A DNA stretch of 64,000 nt from JAMZMI01 sp049115715 (GTDB lineage: Bacteria; Bacteroidota; Bacteroidia; Cytophagales; Cyclobacteriaceae): NCBI GenBank assembly GCA_049115715.1, contig JAGDZQ010000034.1, positions 161,098 through 225,097 of the forward strand, written 5' to 3'. The notes below the pieces were generated by a model. That model worked only from the letters and a program-made list of their open reading frames with translations, was not told the DNA's origin and made no database searches. Numbering within the stretch: the stretch's first letter is position 1; each line of letters begins with the position of its first letter. Positions 18,601 through 27,145 of this stretch are shown here, piece after piece. A program made the translations under genes and the position numbers.

Positions 18601-19883
18601 TTTTCATCCCACAAGAGCCATTGGTGCCTGAGGACACTGCTCTCTGTGGCGGAACGGTCACATTGACGATTTGGGATCAGGATGATCCAGACCTAAGTTT
18701 CTATTGGTCGTCAGGAGACACCACAAGAATGGCGACTTTCACATCTGTTGGAATTGTAGATGCAGCCATTATTAATAATACTAGCGGCTGCAGTTCTGAC
18801 ACGGTAAGAGTCTTTATTGGTGATGGCGGAAATATAGTTGACTTGGGAGAAGATTTGCAATTCTGCCAAAACGACCCATTTCCTACTCTCGACTCCAATA
18901 ATCAGGGCCCTGACTATGTCTGGAGAAGGGACGGTATTATTATTGGCGACTTACAAACCCAAAGTGTGTCTACATCCACCGAGGGTACGTTTGTTTACTC
19001 AGTAGCTGTAACAAACGAGTTCACAGGATGTACAGCAATTGATAGCGTAGAGGTTGTCATTTTACCTGCTCCTGATATAACACAGGTGAATACTATTCAG
19101 CCTGACTGTGGAGAGGCAAACGGATCACTCAGCGTACTATTCAACGATGGAGGAAGTTATACCTACGAGCTGACACAAGATTCCATTACATATGGGCCAT
19201 TCAACTTTGATGGGCCAGGAACAAGTCCTCCTATTTCAGATTTGCTCTCCGGAACTTATCTTCTAAATGCTACCAATAATATAACAGGATGTAGAAGCAC
19301 GGATGTAATGCTGCTTGAAGACGATGCTCCATTTGAAATGGAAGCTATTTCTGACAATGGATGTCTAAGGTCTGGTGATATCAGAGTCGTCTTGAGAAAC
19401 TTTACAGGCACAAGAGTCGATATTAACGTATTAAATTCTGATGGTGAATCTGTATATCTTGAAGACAATCGCTCAGCATCCAGTATTTTTATTCAAGATC
19501 TAGATACTGGAGTCTACTTCGTATCAGCGAGACAAGTAATTGAGCCAATGTGTTTGCAAACTGATACCGTGAGATTGGAAGCAGAGCTTAGTTGCTTCCG
19601 CGAGATTGCTGCTCCGAATGCTTTTAGTCCTAATGGTAATGACATGAATGAGGAATTTTTCGTCTTCCCTAGCGACTTTATCGATACGTTCGAAATATTC
19701 ATTTACAATCGATGGGGACAGATCGTTTTCAACTCGCAAGACGCTAATTTCAGATGGGACGGAAGTTTTCAGAATCAGCCCGCCCCCCCTACTACCTATG
19801 CTTACAAAATGATATTCACAAGTACAATTGAACCAGAAATCGGTGAAATCGTACAGTATGGATCGATAACTCTTATTAGGTAA
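15627..19883 (+). CDS. Giant secreted PKD protein with type B (gliding-motility-associated) sorting domain
   Basis: 1418 residues with a signal peptide (cleavage near QLSAQ). Two homologous propeller-like modules occur: the first begins NWFFGNSQQNLVFD (about 30-395) and the second QWYFGERAGLDFTNG (about 552-910). Each contains GDLLFYT followed by a SIVDA/SIVDI block. PKD-type domains follow each module (for example NYFWLFSDGVASNAS and FFNWNFGDGTFSG), with Ig-like repeats containing LGxD, C and WxxGETT motifs. The last 90 residues (AFSPNGNDMNEEF, YNRWGQIVF, WDGSFQNQPAPPTTYAYKM) are a CHU_C/type B sorting domain for type IX export. Its PorP/SprF partner is the divergent upstream gene. An adhesin or surface-scaffold role is inferred. 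Confidence 0.92.
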   Translation: MRFLFQSGVYIVVFCFCAIAQLSAQNITEKNWFFGNSQQNLVFDKSGRGVVLEEDQQTPFGTGGSSVINDQFTGDLLFYTDGRNTYDANHNLLPGVSIDPLSANTDFNQAVVTCPVPGNLSQYYIFTNSDTEINYSIVDASLPGNSTSARFPLGEFVGPVNRTMSLTNQSEGMIILESGDGTSYWLISQSRDSHEFHITSIDNSGVFTTRDTTLFSATIPSFEVNQFGHYAYNADSVDLALAPKDFNRNILVLNFNTNSGEISIKSSLRNTGGPDEIYDAAWSSDGSKLYFSVLGDSTDVGGLFQVNFADTVDTDPFLVHDLGVQVYRSYGLRRGIDDRIYHLYQESQGDPFQLGRIEFAENEVALLVYNDIVFDEDFNGTQFPSFAPPQLPMFTSVSFDYRDSCQGNATLFFPEVDPEPNNYFWLFSDGVASNASSPIRSFEPGSYNVTLVAELNGRFGTFNQMIDIIAGDTVDLGNDTTICIGDMLELDPQVASGVEYVWNTGETTPTIFANSDTTQVYWVNVTTTSGCKTYGEITVTVYTSQPDQASSQWYFGERAGLDFTNGAPVAIVDENMMSSPEGCASISDINGDLLFYTNGSTVWNKEHDVMMNGTLIGGDSTAAQSALIIPFSDDDTFFYIFTSEEVYGDDAYSLKYSIVDIKEDTARGAVIKKGVPLVNQSSERVTSTGFDSPIILTHEFGNNNFRAYSISGNGISEATHSSIGEPHLKENELNNSGYMKFSPLASDISVLIPGDSNLVEIFDYNFFNGAIENPRLINLETTSATAQAYGLEYSSDGQKLYVSISDNPVSSILQYDLDSMFSQNPAADIEATRLELTGPTLPDYGALQMGPDGVIYLAIDNNSNLGSISGSASDTPGFTETAIDVDADASGRLSRKGLPNFTQSGGDGAQASASVSVACVGQETSFSGNGLDPNQQVEFFNWNFGDGTFSGLMTGADTTHIYTSPIDTLATLTITNSCNDSIIVLTQPIQAFFIPQEPLVPEDTALCGGTVTLTIWDQDDPDLSFYWSSGDTTRMATFTSVGIVDAAIINNTSGCSSDTVRVFIGDGGNIVDLGEDLQFCQNDPFPTLDSNNQGPDYVWRRDGIIIGDLQTQSVSTSTEGTFVYSVAVTNEFTGCTAIDSVEVVILPAPDITQVNTIQPDCGEANGSLSVLFNDGGSYTYELTQDSITYGPFNFDGPGTSPPISDLLSGTYLLNATNNITGCRSTDVMLLEDDAPFEMEAISDNGCLRSGDIRVVLRNFTGTRVDINVLNSDGESVYLEDNRSASSIFIQDLDTGVYFVSARQVIEPMCLQTDTVRLEAELSCFREIAAPNAFSPNGNDMNEEFFVFPSDFIDTFEIFIYNRWGQIVFNSQDANFRWDGSFQNQPAPPTTYAYKMIFTSTIEPEIGEIVQYGSITLIR

Positions 19884-19899
19884 TATCAGTTAGGTCAAT

Positions 19900-20475
19900 A
19901 TGTCTTACTTCGATGAAGTTTATAAAAAATTGTTTCCCAAGAAAACAAAGGGTCCCATTCTTCATGAAGTATTAAAAAGAAGCGATGCTTATTTGGATCA
20001 GTATGATTTGTGGAAAGACTCCTCGTTACCTTCGGAATTGATTGGGGAGATTGCTGAATCACTAAGGTTAAAAGCCGAAGGAATTATCAAAAACCCCAAT
20101 GTGCATCAGTTTTCGGGAGAGTCCTCAAATGGTTTTGCAATCACCTATAATTCTGACATTGATCAAATGCACTTTCATTTCCTTTTTGATCTTTTTGCAG
20201 AAAAGGTAAAAGCTCTTGATTATAGAGTCTCCATCAGTGACCTTATTGTGACTGAAAAGAATGGTTATGTTGAATCAAAAGAGAAACACTACCTCAAAAT
20301 AAAACCAGCAGAACAGACTCCAATCGATCAAAAATTTGGAAACATTGTCATTGAATTGATACGCATAGATGAAGTACCCAGCTTCATTCGTCTGATGGCC
20401 AACACTTACAATGATCATCTCTATAAATCACCCAAAAAATTCAAGGAACTGGCAGAATATTTGCTTCAATCCTAA
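19900..20475 (+). CDS. Conserved-looking hypothetical protein, 191 residues
   Basis: No family recognised. The protein is soluble with no signal peptide. It starts with MSYFDEVYKKLFPKKTKGP and is rich in Lys, Asp and Glu. It looks alpha/beta, with a helical first half and an alternating strand section (YRVSISDLIVTEKNGYVESKEKHYLKIKP). It begins 16 nt after the PKD gene, so it is probably in the same transcript, and its end is close to the next gene. Function unknown. Confidence 0.65.
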   Translation: MSYFDEVYKKLFPKKTKGPILHEVLKRSDAYLDQYDLWKDSSLPSELIGEIAESLRLKAEGIIKNPNVHQFSGESSNGFAITYNSDIDQMHFHFLFDLFAEKVKALDYRVSISDLIVTEKNGYVESKEKHYLKIKPAEQTPIDQKFGNIVIELIRIDEVPSFIRLMANTYNDHLYKSPKKFKELAEYLLQS

Positions 20476-20488
20476 TCCTTTGATTAAT

Positions 20489-20857
20489 ATGAGAATCATG
20501 ATTAAACATATAAGAAATTTACTCCTTACCCTCTTCATTATTGGGATATTTTCTTTCCAGAATAAAGAGGGATTTTTACCAACCAAGCTTAAAATATCCG
20601 TTATTGATAATCTTGGCAACTTCGTTGAGGGTGCATCTGTGAGTATTTATACTTCAGAAGAGGATTATCGTGCAAGTGAAAATGCCATTGCTAGGGTCTC
20701 ATCCAATGAAAAGGGACAAGCTTTATTCAAAGGCTTAGAACCAATCTCCTACTACATCGACGCACAAAAAGGAGACTTAAATAACAATGCCGCTGGAGTC
20801 AAAACAGCCGCATTAAAAGAAGGCAGAGTCAACAAGGTCAATACCATTATAGAATAG
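20489..20857 (+). CDS. Small exported protein with carboxypeptidase-regulatory-like (Ig-like) fold
   Basis: About 122 residues from the ATG at 20489 (MRIMIKHIRNLL). The frame opens at 20411 inside the preceding gene. A hydrophobic signal segment (LLLTLFIIGIFSF) is followed by KLKISVIDNLGNFVEGASVSIYTSEEDY and GQALFKGLEPISYYIDAQKG. This is the pattern of a CarboxypepD_reg/SpaA-like beta-sandwich, with a plug-like end (NNNAAGVKTAAL). It lies between the 191-residue gene and the BNR-like giant and nearly abuts the latter (stop to start 2 nt), suggesting one transcription unit. Function unknown. Confidence 0.65.
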   Translation: MRIMIKHIRNLLLTLFIIGIFSFQNKEGFLPTKLKISVIDNLGNFVEGASVSIYTSEEDYRASENAIARVSSNEKGQALFKGLEPISYYIDAQKGDLNNNAAGVKTAALKEGRVNKVNTIIE

Positions 20858-20859
20858 CT

Positions 20860-23658
20860 TTGAGACTATCCAATCTACTTCTTCTCTTCTCAATTTTACT
20901 GCTATCAATCTCAACTAAAGAAGAAGCAGACTTCTCTATCCCCGTTCTGGATGCGAAGACTATTCTCGGAAGCAAAGAAAATCCAAACGCAAGGGCAGAT
21001 TATGAAAATCAAATGCTTGTCAATCCTCAAACTGGAGTTATCCCCATAGGAATTCGAGATAGAGAAATCCAATTTGAGTCCAAACTCATAAATGAAGAAG
21101 AGTATCTCATAAGATCCAACGCTCGCAAGACTCAAATCAATTGGGAGCTCGCTGGCCCATTCAACGTTGGAGGCAGAACTCGGGCTGCTGCCATAGATAT
21201 TAGAGACAGCCAAGTAATAATATCTGGAGGAGTATCTGGAGGAATATGGAAAACAAAGGATGGAGGACTATCCTGGGAAAGAACTACTCATCCCGACATT
21301 CACAATGGAGTCTCATTTCTCATTCAAGATACAAGAGTCAATAAAAGAAATATATGGTATGCTGCCACTGGAGAGAGAAATGGTAACTCAGCAAGAGGGA
21401 TAGGCGCTCCATATAGAGGCAATGGCATTCTCAAGTCTACAGATAACGGAGCAAGTTGGTCATTTCTCGAATCGACCCAAAACTCCTCTCCTGAAGTATT
21501 CAATAATCAGTTTCAGTATGGATGGAGTATGGTTATAAATAATCAAAAGAGCACCGAGAACGAATTATTTGTGGCTTGCTACGGAGGCATTCTTAAATCC
21601 ACAGATGAGGGAGAATCGTGGGAAGTTGCTCTTGGCAATCAAAGGTTCGACCTAACTCCTGACACTGATTTAAACACTTCAGCAGACCCATCCTATACCC
21701 ACATCATACAAAACGAAAATGGTCAGTTTTTCGCATCAATGAGTGCTTTTACCTCTACCGATAGTCAATACGAAAATGCAGGATTCTACTTCTCCCAAGA
21801 TGGAGAAGAATGGCACAAAATTACTCCTCCGGGTTTTTCTGCAATACACGAAAGAACCGTAATTGGAGCATCGAAATCAAACCCAAACAAGGTTTATTTT
21901 CTCTCTTATGTAGGAAATAATAACAACCAACTTTGGGTTTACAATTTTATTCGATTTGCGGCCGGACAGCCAATAGGTTCATGGACAAATCTTTCTGAGA
22001 ATATCCCTGCATTTGGAGGTGAGACAGGCGATTTCGATGCGCAGGGAGGTTATAACATGCTAGTGTGTGTCCATCCAGAGAATGAAAACATTGTTTTCTT
22101 AGGTGGCACAAACTTATACCGGTCTACCGATGGTTTTGAATCCTCCAAAAACACCAAATGGGTCGGCGGATATCTTAATGGGTCGACTAACCAATACCCC
22201 TCTCATCATGCAGATCAGCACCTACTGATGTTTTATCCAGATGATGCAAGCAAGGCACTCTCTTGCCACGACGGTGGGCTTAGCATTTCTACAAGCATTA
22301 TCGCTGATTCTGTGCAATACCGAAGCATTAATAATGGATACCTCACATCTCAATTTTATAGTATTAATCAACAACAAGACGAGGCTACCGATATTATTAC
22401 CGGAGGCATGCAAGACAATGGAACCTACATTCGAGAGTCTTTGGGAATCAACCCAGCATGGGTCAAATTGGTACTAGGAGATGGAGCCTACACCGCGATT
22501 GCCCCAAACAAGAACTTCGTGTATGTTGGACTTCAAGAAGGACTCATATTTCGATTAAGCCTCAATTCCACAAATGAAATCATTGGGTTTGGAAGAGTGG
22601 ATCCTGCTGGAGCTGGAGAAGAATCCGGGCAAGGCTATTTATTTGTCAATCCGTTTATTCTTGACCCACTCAATGCCAATAAAATGTATGTAGCCGGAGG
22701 AGATGTGATTTGGAAAAACAGAAACCTTACTCAAATACCCAATGGTTCTCAAAACAAAACAGATATCGGCTGGAAAGAGCTTAGAGACTCCCGTATAAGT
22801 GAAGGTATTTTTACGACGTTAGAGAAATCTCAAGATGTATTGTATGGTGGGATATTTCGACAAATACCCGCTATCGCAAAGGTTACTTCTGCCTCTGTAG
22901 AAGGAGCTGAGGAAGTCTCTATACTTACACCTGCCAACTTTCCAGAGCAAGGCTATATTTCATCAATTGTAGCTGATAATGAAAATCCCGAATTCGTGCT
23001 CGTAACATTGTCTAATTACGAGATCCCCTCCATTTTCCTTTCTACGGACGGAGCGAATACATTCAAAAATGTAAGCGGAAATCTGGAAGAAAACGCAGAC
23101 GGATCTGGCGATGGCCCTAGTGTCAGATGGGTGGAAATTGCCCCTACTCAGAACGGAAACCGATATTATGTCGGTACCAGCATTGGGCTTTTCAGTACAG
23201 ATGAGTTAGATGGAGCAAATACAATTTGGACGAAAGAAGGGGAAAACGTAATAGGCCGATCCGTAGTTACCATGATGAATTATAGAGGATTAGATGGGCG
23301 AATGGTTGTGGCTACACATGGAAACGGAACCTTTCGATCTTTCATAGATGACCCCAAAGCTACTTTCTACAATACAGCAGAAGACTTCAGAGTAGAGCAG
23401 AACTACCCAAACCCTTTTACCGATGATACGCTGATAGAATTTTCATTGCCAAATGACGGGATGGTAAGAATAGATATTTTCGACTCTCAGGGGCAGATAG
23501 TAAGAAATCTCCTGTGGGGTTATCAATATGCAGGAGCCAACTCTGTAGAATGGGACGGAAAAAACAGTTATGGGGCTGACGTAAGAAACGGGATTTACTA
23601 TTACCACCTTAGCTACAACGGGAAAACAAAGACAAAGAGAATGATTTCGATCAGGTAG
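20860..23658 (+). CDS. Secreted BNR/sortilin-like propeller protein with type A sorting tail
   Basis: 932 residues starting at TTG, 2 nt after the previous stop. An N-terminal hydrophobic segment acts as signal peptide. BNR/Asp-box-like repeats recur throughout (GGIWKTKDGGLSWERT, GILKSTDNGASWSF, GILKSTDEGESWEVA, NLYRSTDGFESS, IFLSTDGANTFKNV), as in sortilin/VPS10-type propellers. Typical members reach large sizes and are exported. The C terminus (QNYPNPFTDDTLIEFSLP, WDGKNSYGADVRNGIYYYHLS, TKRMISIR) is a type A T9SS sorting domain that is cleaved at the surface. No catalytic residues can be named. The gene is probably co-transcribed with the two small genes before it. Confidence 0.9.
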   Translation: MRLSNLLLLFSILLLSISTKEEADFSIPVLDAKTILGSKENPNARADYENQMLVNPQTGVIPIGIRDREIQFESKLINEEEYLIRSNARKTQINWELAGPFNVGGRTRAAAIDIRDSQVIISGGVSGGIWKTKDGGLSWERTTHPDIHNGVSFLIQDTRVNKRNIWYAATGERNGNSARGIGAPYRGNGILKSTDNGASWSFLESTQNSSPEVFNNQFQYGWSMVINNQKSTENELFVACYGGILKSTDEGESWEVALGNQRFDLTPDTDLNTSADPSYTHIIQNENGQFFASMSAFTSTDSQYENAGFYFSQDGEEWHKITPPGFSAIHERTVIGASKSNPNKVYFLSYVGNNNNQLWVYNFIRFAAGQPIGSWTNLSENIPAFGGETGDFDAQGGYNMLVCVHPENENIVFLGGTNLYRSTDGFESSKNTKWVGGYLNGSTNQYPSHHADQHLLMFYPDDASKALSCHDGGLSISTSIIADSVQYRSINNGYLTSQFYSINQQQDEATDIITGGMQDNGTYIRESLGINPAWVKLVLGDGAYTAIAPNKNFVYVGLQEGLIFRLSLNSTNEIIGFGRVDPAGAGEESGQGYLFVNPFILDPLNANKMYVAGGDVIWKNRNLTQIPNGSQNKTDIGWKELRDSRISEGIFTTLEKSQDVLYGGIFRQIPAIAKVTSASVEGAEEVSILTPANFPEQGYISSIVADNENPEFVLVTLSNYEIPSIFLSTDGANTFKNVSGNLEENADGSGDGPSVRWVEIAPTQNGNRYYVGTSIGLFSTDELDGANTIWTKEGENVIGRSVVTMMNYRGLDGRMVVATHGNGTFRSFIDDPKATFYNTAEDFRVEQNYPNPFTDDTLIEFSLPNDGMVRIDIFDSQGQIVRNLLWGYQYAGANSVEWDGKNSYGADVRNGIYYYHLSYNGKTKTKRMISIR

Positions 23659-23764
23659 CTAACTTAGAAGCAAAAGCTTCTACTAGCATCTTCAGTTCTT
23701 CATTCAGTTTTTCATTCAAAATATTTCCATCAATATCGATTTTACCATTTAAATCTCCGTGCAA
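23651..23764 (-). CDS. Possible 37-residue ORF downstream of the small membrane protein
   Basis: A TTG-initiated frame (MHGDLNGKIDIDGNILNEK... ending EAFASKLAT) begins 13 nt after the stop of the small membrane protein at 23777-23932. The composition (Lys, Glu, Asn, Leu, a charged amphipathic helix) looks coding-like. There is no ATG and no clear ribosome site. Its end overlaps the end of the convergent BNR-like gene by 8 bp. It could equally be the remnant of a longer lost gene. Confidence 0.25.
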   Translation of the reverse strand: MHGDLNGKIDIDGNILNEKLNEELKMLVEAFASKLAT

Positions 23765-23776
23765 GCTGCACTTCTA

Positions 23777-23932
23777 TTATCTAAATGTAAAGATGGCCAA
23801 CCCGTAAGCTCCAACCATAAACCAAAAATGATAATTGACAAGGTTTGGAATAAAACCAAGTTCCATAAATACAAGGCCTAGGGCTATAACGATAGAAACT
23901 AATCTTAGAATATTTTTTGTGCTTTTGTTCAT
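23777..23932 (-). CDS. Small two-helix membrane protein, 51 residues
   Basis: MNKSTKNILRLVSIV opens a first hydrophobic helix, followed by a short loop (GFIPNLVNYHF) and a second helix (WFMVGAYGLAIFTF). An upstream ATG at 24004 would add 24 basic, non-hydrophobic residues but lies only 10 nt from the divergent Sua5 start, so the shorter form is preferred. There is no family assignment. Confidence 0.55.
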   Translation of the reverse strand: MNKSTKNILRLVSIVIALGLVFMELGFIPNLVNYHFWFMVGAYGLAIFTFR

Positions 23933-24014
23933 GGGTACGGTTGTTTGACAGTAAATATAATTGTGGCCTGAAAGTTTTCGTCTTTTTTTAGGAATATTGT
24001 GCAAAAATTAAAGA

Positions 24015-24974
24015 ATGGCCGAAATCGGTTCAAGTATTTCTAAGGCGAAACAATATCTAGAGAATGGAGCATTGGTTGGTATACCAACAGAAACCGTCTA
24101 TGGGTTAGCAGCCAATGGCCTGAATGAAAATGCAGTTCTGGATATTTTCAAAGTTAAAAACAGACCCAAATTTGATCCTCTTATCCTGCATACTCATTCG
24201 CTGATTGAGCTTGCGAAATACGTGACTCATATTCCCCAAAAAGCGCTTCAACTCGCAGAGGAATTCTGGCCAGGCCCGCTCACTATTTTGCTTAAAAAGA
24301 AAACCATTGTCCCTGACCTCATCACCTCAGGGCTTGATACAGTTGCCATAAGGATACCTAAGCATGAGTTAACTCTGGAGTTGCTCAAATCACTTGATTT
24401 CCCGTTGGCCGCACCAAGCGCAAACCCGTTTGGCTATGTCTCTCCTACTACCGCTGAGCATGTAAACGATCAGCTTGGTAGTAAAATACCTTATGTACTT
24501 GATGGAGGCTCAAGTAGTATTGGAGTAGAATCAACGATTATTGGGTTTGATGAAAATGAGTCACCGACGATTTTTCGATTAGGAGGAAAAAAGGTTGAGG
24601 AAATAGAAGATCTTATTGGAATCACTCAAACTAGCTTAAACAAAAGTTCAAATCCGGTAGCTCCTGGAATGCTCAAATCTCATTACGCCCCTGGCAAAAG
24701 TGTCCTGGTCGGAAATATTACTGAGCTCGCTGAAGAAAATAAAAACAAGAATCTGGCGATCATCAGCTTTAAAGAGGACTACTCTGAACTCAAACCCGCG
24801 AAGCAGATCATTCTCTCACAAAAAGGTGACTTAGATGAAGCAGCACAAAGAATTTTCTCTGCACTAAGAGAAATGGATACTCCTAAAATTGATCTAATTG
24901 TTACGGAAAAGTTGCCAAATCAAGGGCTGGGCCGTGCCATCAATGACCGGCTTGAGAGAGCTTCTGTAAGATAG
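24015..24974 (+). CDS. L-threonylcarbamoyladenylate synthase (Sua5 type)
   Basis: 319 residues, which means the long Sua5 form rather than the short TsaC. It makes threonylcarbamoyl-AMP from threonine, bicarbonate and ATP for the t6A modification of ANN-decoding tRNAs. The YrdC domain spans about 1-205, with GIPTETVYGLAANG, KNRPKFDPLILH and SANPFGYVSPTTAEHV. A linker with SNPVAPGMLKSHYAP leads to the C-terminal Sua5 domain, ending in GLGRAINDRLERAS. Monocistronic, divergent from the 51-residue membrane protein. Confidence 0.93.
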   Translation: MAEIGSSISKAKQYLENGALVGIPTETVYGLAANGLNENAVLDIFKVKNRPKFDPLILHTHSLIELAKYVTHIPQKALQLAEEFWPGPLTILLKKKTIVPDLITSGLDTVAIRIPKHELTLELLKSLDFPLAAPSANPFGYVSPTTAEHVNDQLGSKIPYVLDGGSSSIGVESTIIGFDENESPTIFRLGGKKVEEIEDLIGITQTSLNKSSNPVAPGMLKSHYAPGKSVLVGNITELAEENKNKNLAIISFKEDYSELKPAKQIILSQKGDLDEAAQRIFSALREMDTPKIDLIVTEKLPNQGLGRAINDRLERASVR

Positions 24975-25121
24975 TGACAAATATCCTTTGCATTTTGAGT
25001 TAGATCACTCACTTTAGCGTCCGAATTTCGGAAAGCCGTGAAAGTTAATCGACTGCAAATCAGTCTGATCAACCGAAAACGCCGATAATTCGTTAGATCG
25101 AATACCGTAAATATTATTGAT

Positions 25122-26309
25122 ATGAAAACTATAGACGACTTCAGCTTTAGAAACAGAAAAGCATTAATTAGAGTCGATTTCAACGTTCCATTGAACGGAG
25201 ATCAGGAAGTTACAGACGAAACCAGAATAAAAGCTGCAGTTCCAACAATCAAGAAAATCATAGAAGAAGGAGGCTCTGCTATATTGATGAGCCACCTTGG
25301 AAGACCTAAGACAGGCCCTGAAGATAAATTTTCACTCCGACACATTATCCCTAACCTAAGCGAAAAGCTTGGTGTAGAGGTTGATTTTGCAAATGATTGC
25401 ATCGGAGATGAGGCCACTCAAAAAGCGGCAAGTCTAGGCAATGGTCAGGTATTACTTTTAGAAAACGTCCGTTTCTATAAAGAAGAGACGAAAGGTGATG
25501 AAGGATTTGCTGAAAAACTCGCGAAACTTGGTGATATCTATGTCAACGACGCATTTGGGACAGCTCATAGAGCACACGCTTCTACTACGATTGCTGCTAA
25601 ATTCTTCGCCGATAAGTGCTGCGGCTATGTTATGCAACAGGAGCTTGACAATGCTAAAAAGGTATTGGGAGATGCAGATCAGCCATTCACCGCCATCATG
25701 GGTGGGGCTAAAATTTCCGATAAGATTTTAATTATCGAAAAACTACTCGACAGTGTTGATAACCTAATTATCGGTGGTGGGATGTCATATACCTTCTCCA
25801 AGGCTAAAGGTGGGAAAATCGGAAAATCCCTTCTCGAAGAAGACAAAATGGCTCTCACAAAAGAACTGGAAAAGAAAGCTATCGAAAAAGGAGTAAAACT
25901 TTACTTACCAGTAGATACAGTTATAGCGGACGATTTTGATAAAGATGCAAACAGTCAAACAGTTCCCGCTGGAGAAATACCAGACGAGTGGGAAGGACTA
26001 GATATCGGACCTGAAACTGCTAAGATTTTTTCAACTGTAATAGAAGAATCTAAAACCATCCTTTGGAATGGACCAATGGGTGTGTTTGAATTTCCGAAAT
26101 TTGCAAAAGGAACAGATGCCATTGCTGAATCTGTTGTGAAAGCCACCAAAGCTGGCGGGTTTTCGTTAATCGGCGGTGGAGACTCTGCCTCAGCGATTAA
26201 CAATCTTGGTTACGGAAATGACGTAAGCTATGTATCAACTGGCGGAGGAGCATTGTTAGAATATATGGAAGGAAAAGTACTCCCTGGAGTTGCTGCACTT
26301 GAAGAATAA
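25122..26309 (+). CDS. pgk: Phosphoglycerate kinase
   Basis: 395 residues, the normal bacterial length. It transfers phosphate from 1,3-bisphosphoglycerate to ADP in glycolysis. The N-terminal RVDFNVPLN, SHLGRPK, NDAFGTAHRAHAS, AIMGGAKISDK, GGGMSYTFSKA, WNGPMGVFEFPKFAKGT and GGGDSASAI motifs are all present and cover both Rossmann lobes and the nucleotide site. The 147-nt leader (24975-25121) holds small inverted repeats (CGAATTTCG and GACTGCAAATCAGTC) but no clear consensus promoter. Ends at a strong terminator. Confidence 0.97.
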   Translation: MKTIDDFSFRNRKALIRVDFNVPLNGDQEVTDETRIKAAVPTIKKIIEEGGSAILMSHLGRPKTGPEDKFSLRHIIPNLSEKLGVEVDFANDCIGDEATQKAASLGNGQVLLLENVRFYKEETKGDEGFAEKLAKLGDIYVNDAFGTAHRAHASTTIAAKFFADKCCGYVMQQELDNAKKVLGDADQPFTAIMGGAKISDKILIIEKLLDSVDNLIIGGGMSYTFSKAKGGKIGKSLLEEDKMALTKELEKKAIEKGVKLYLPVDTVIADDFDKDANSQTVPAGEIPDEWEGLDIGPETAKIFSTVIEESKTILWNGPMGVFEFPKFAKGTDAIAESVVKATKAGGFSLIGGGDSASAINNLGYGNDVSYVSTGGGALLEYMEGKVLPGVAALEE

Positions 26310-26333
26310 CAAATACTTTTGAGGACAATGAAG

Positions 26334-26360
26334 CCCGAGCAGTTCTGTTCGGGTTTTTTT
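26334..26360 (+). terminator. Terminator of pgk
   Basis: CCCGAGCAG (26334-26342) pairs with CTGTTCGGG (26345-26353), with one G-U pair, followed by seven T. Confidence 0.88.
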
Positions 26361-26446
26361 ATGCCCACTCATTAAAACGGCAGTTTATTTTAAGATGAAT
26401 AAGTAATGTTGATTTCTCAAATGTTTAAGGAAAAAAAGAAACTCAA

Positions 26447-26986
26447 ATGACGAAACTTACTCTACTTTTTTTCAGCTTCCTTCTTTTGATAAATAATTCG
26501 ATTACTGCTCAAAACGAAAGCTTTTCATGTGAAAATGAAGCCTACCTTTTCCTCCAAAACACGATAGGAATTTGGGAGGTCAGCTCCAAAGACAGAACCT
26601 CGCCAGAGGTATATGAACAAAACTCCGGCACCTCTACCATCACTAGTTTGATTGAAGGGTGCGGCATTCAAGAATCTTTCAGAGGAATCTTCAGAAACAA
26701 GATTTATGCTAGAGAAGTTCTGATTATTGGTAAGGATAGCACTCATGTAGAAATGGTCACTTTAGACTCAGAGCACAGTTCTTTCTCTTCCCTACAAGGA
26801 GAAATTTCGGAAAATGAAATGACTGTTTATTGGTACAGGAATCCTGAAAAAAGAAAATTACAATCCAAATACATACTGAACTACATGAGTGCGGATCAAT
26901 TCGAGTTCTCTTCTTTTCTTTCTACCGATTATGGAGATACTTGGAGTTTGACACACCAGAGAAAATACAAGAGGCTCCAAAAGTAA
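26447..26986 (+). CDS. Exported hypothetical protein (DUF1579-like)
   Basis: 179 residues with a signal peptide ending in ITAQ. The mature part has IGIWEVSSKDR, an SLIEGCGIQESFRG block, then beta-strand-like segments with MTVYWYRN and SLTHQRKYKRL. The layout (a weighing-type first strand with GxW, then a central ESF) resembles the DUF1579 or heme-binding-like barrel proteins often annotated as hypothetical exported. The two Cys (near the start and at EGCG) might form a disulfide. Monocistronic, function unknown. Confidence 0.6.
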   Translation: MTKLTLLFFSFLLLINNSITAQNESFSCENEAYLFLQNTIGIWEVSSKDRTSPEVYEQNSGTSTITSLIEGCGIQESFRGIFRNKIYAREVLIIGKDSTHVEMVTLDSEHSSFSSLQGEISENEMTVYWYRNPEKRKLQSKYILNYMSADQFEFSSFLSTDYGDTWSLTHQRKYKRLQK

Positions 26987-27145
26987 ACCCCACTAAAGAG
27001 TTGAACGCAATATAGCAGCCGTGTATTTTCGCTCATCTTCAGTTTTTGAATTCTGATCGAAAACAGAAACAAAAAAGAAGCAAAATCGTTCTTAAGCAGC
27101 TTTTTAAGATTATCTTGTGATCTTTTAAATCAGCAATGTATCTAT

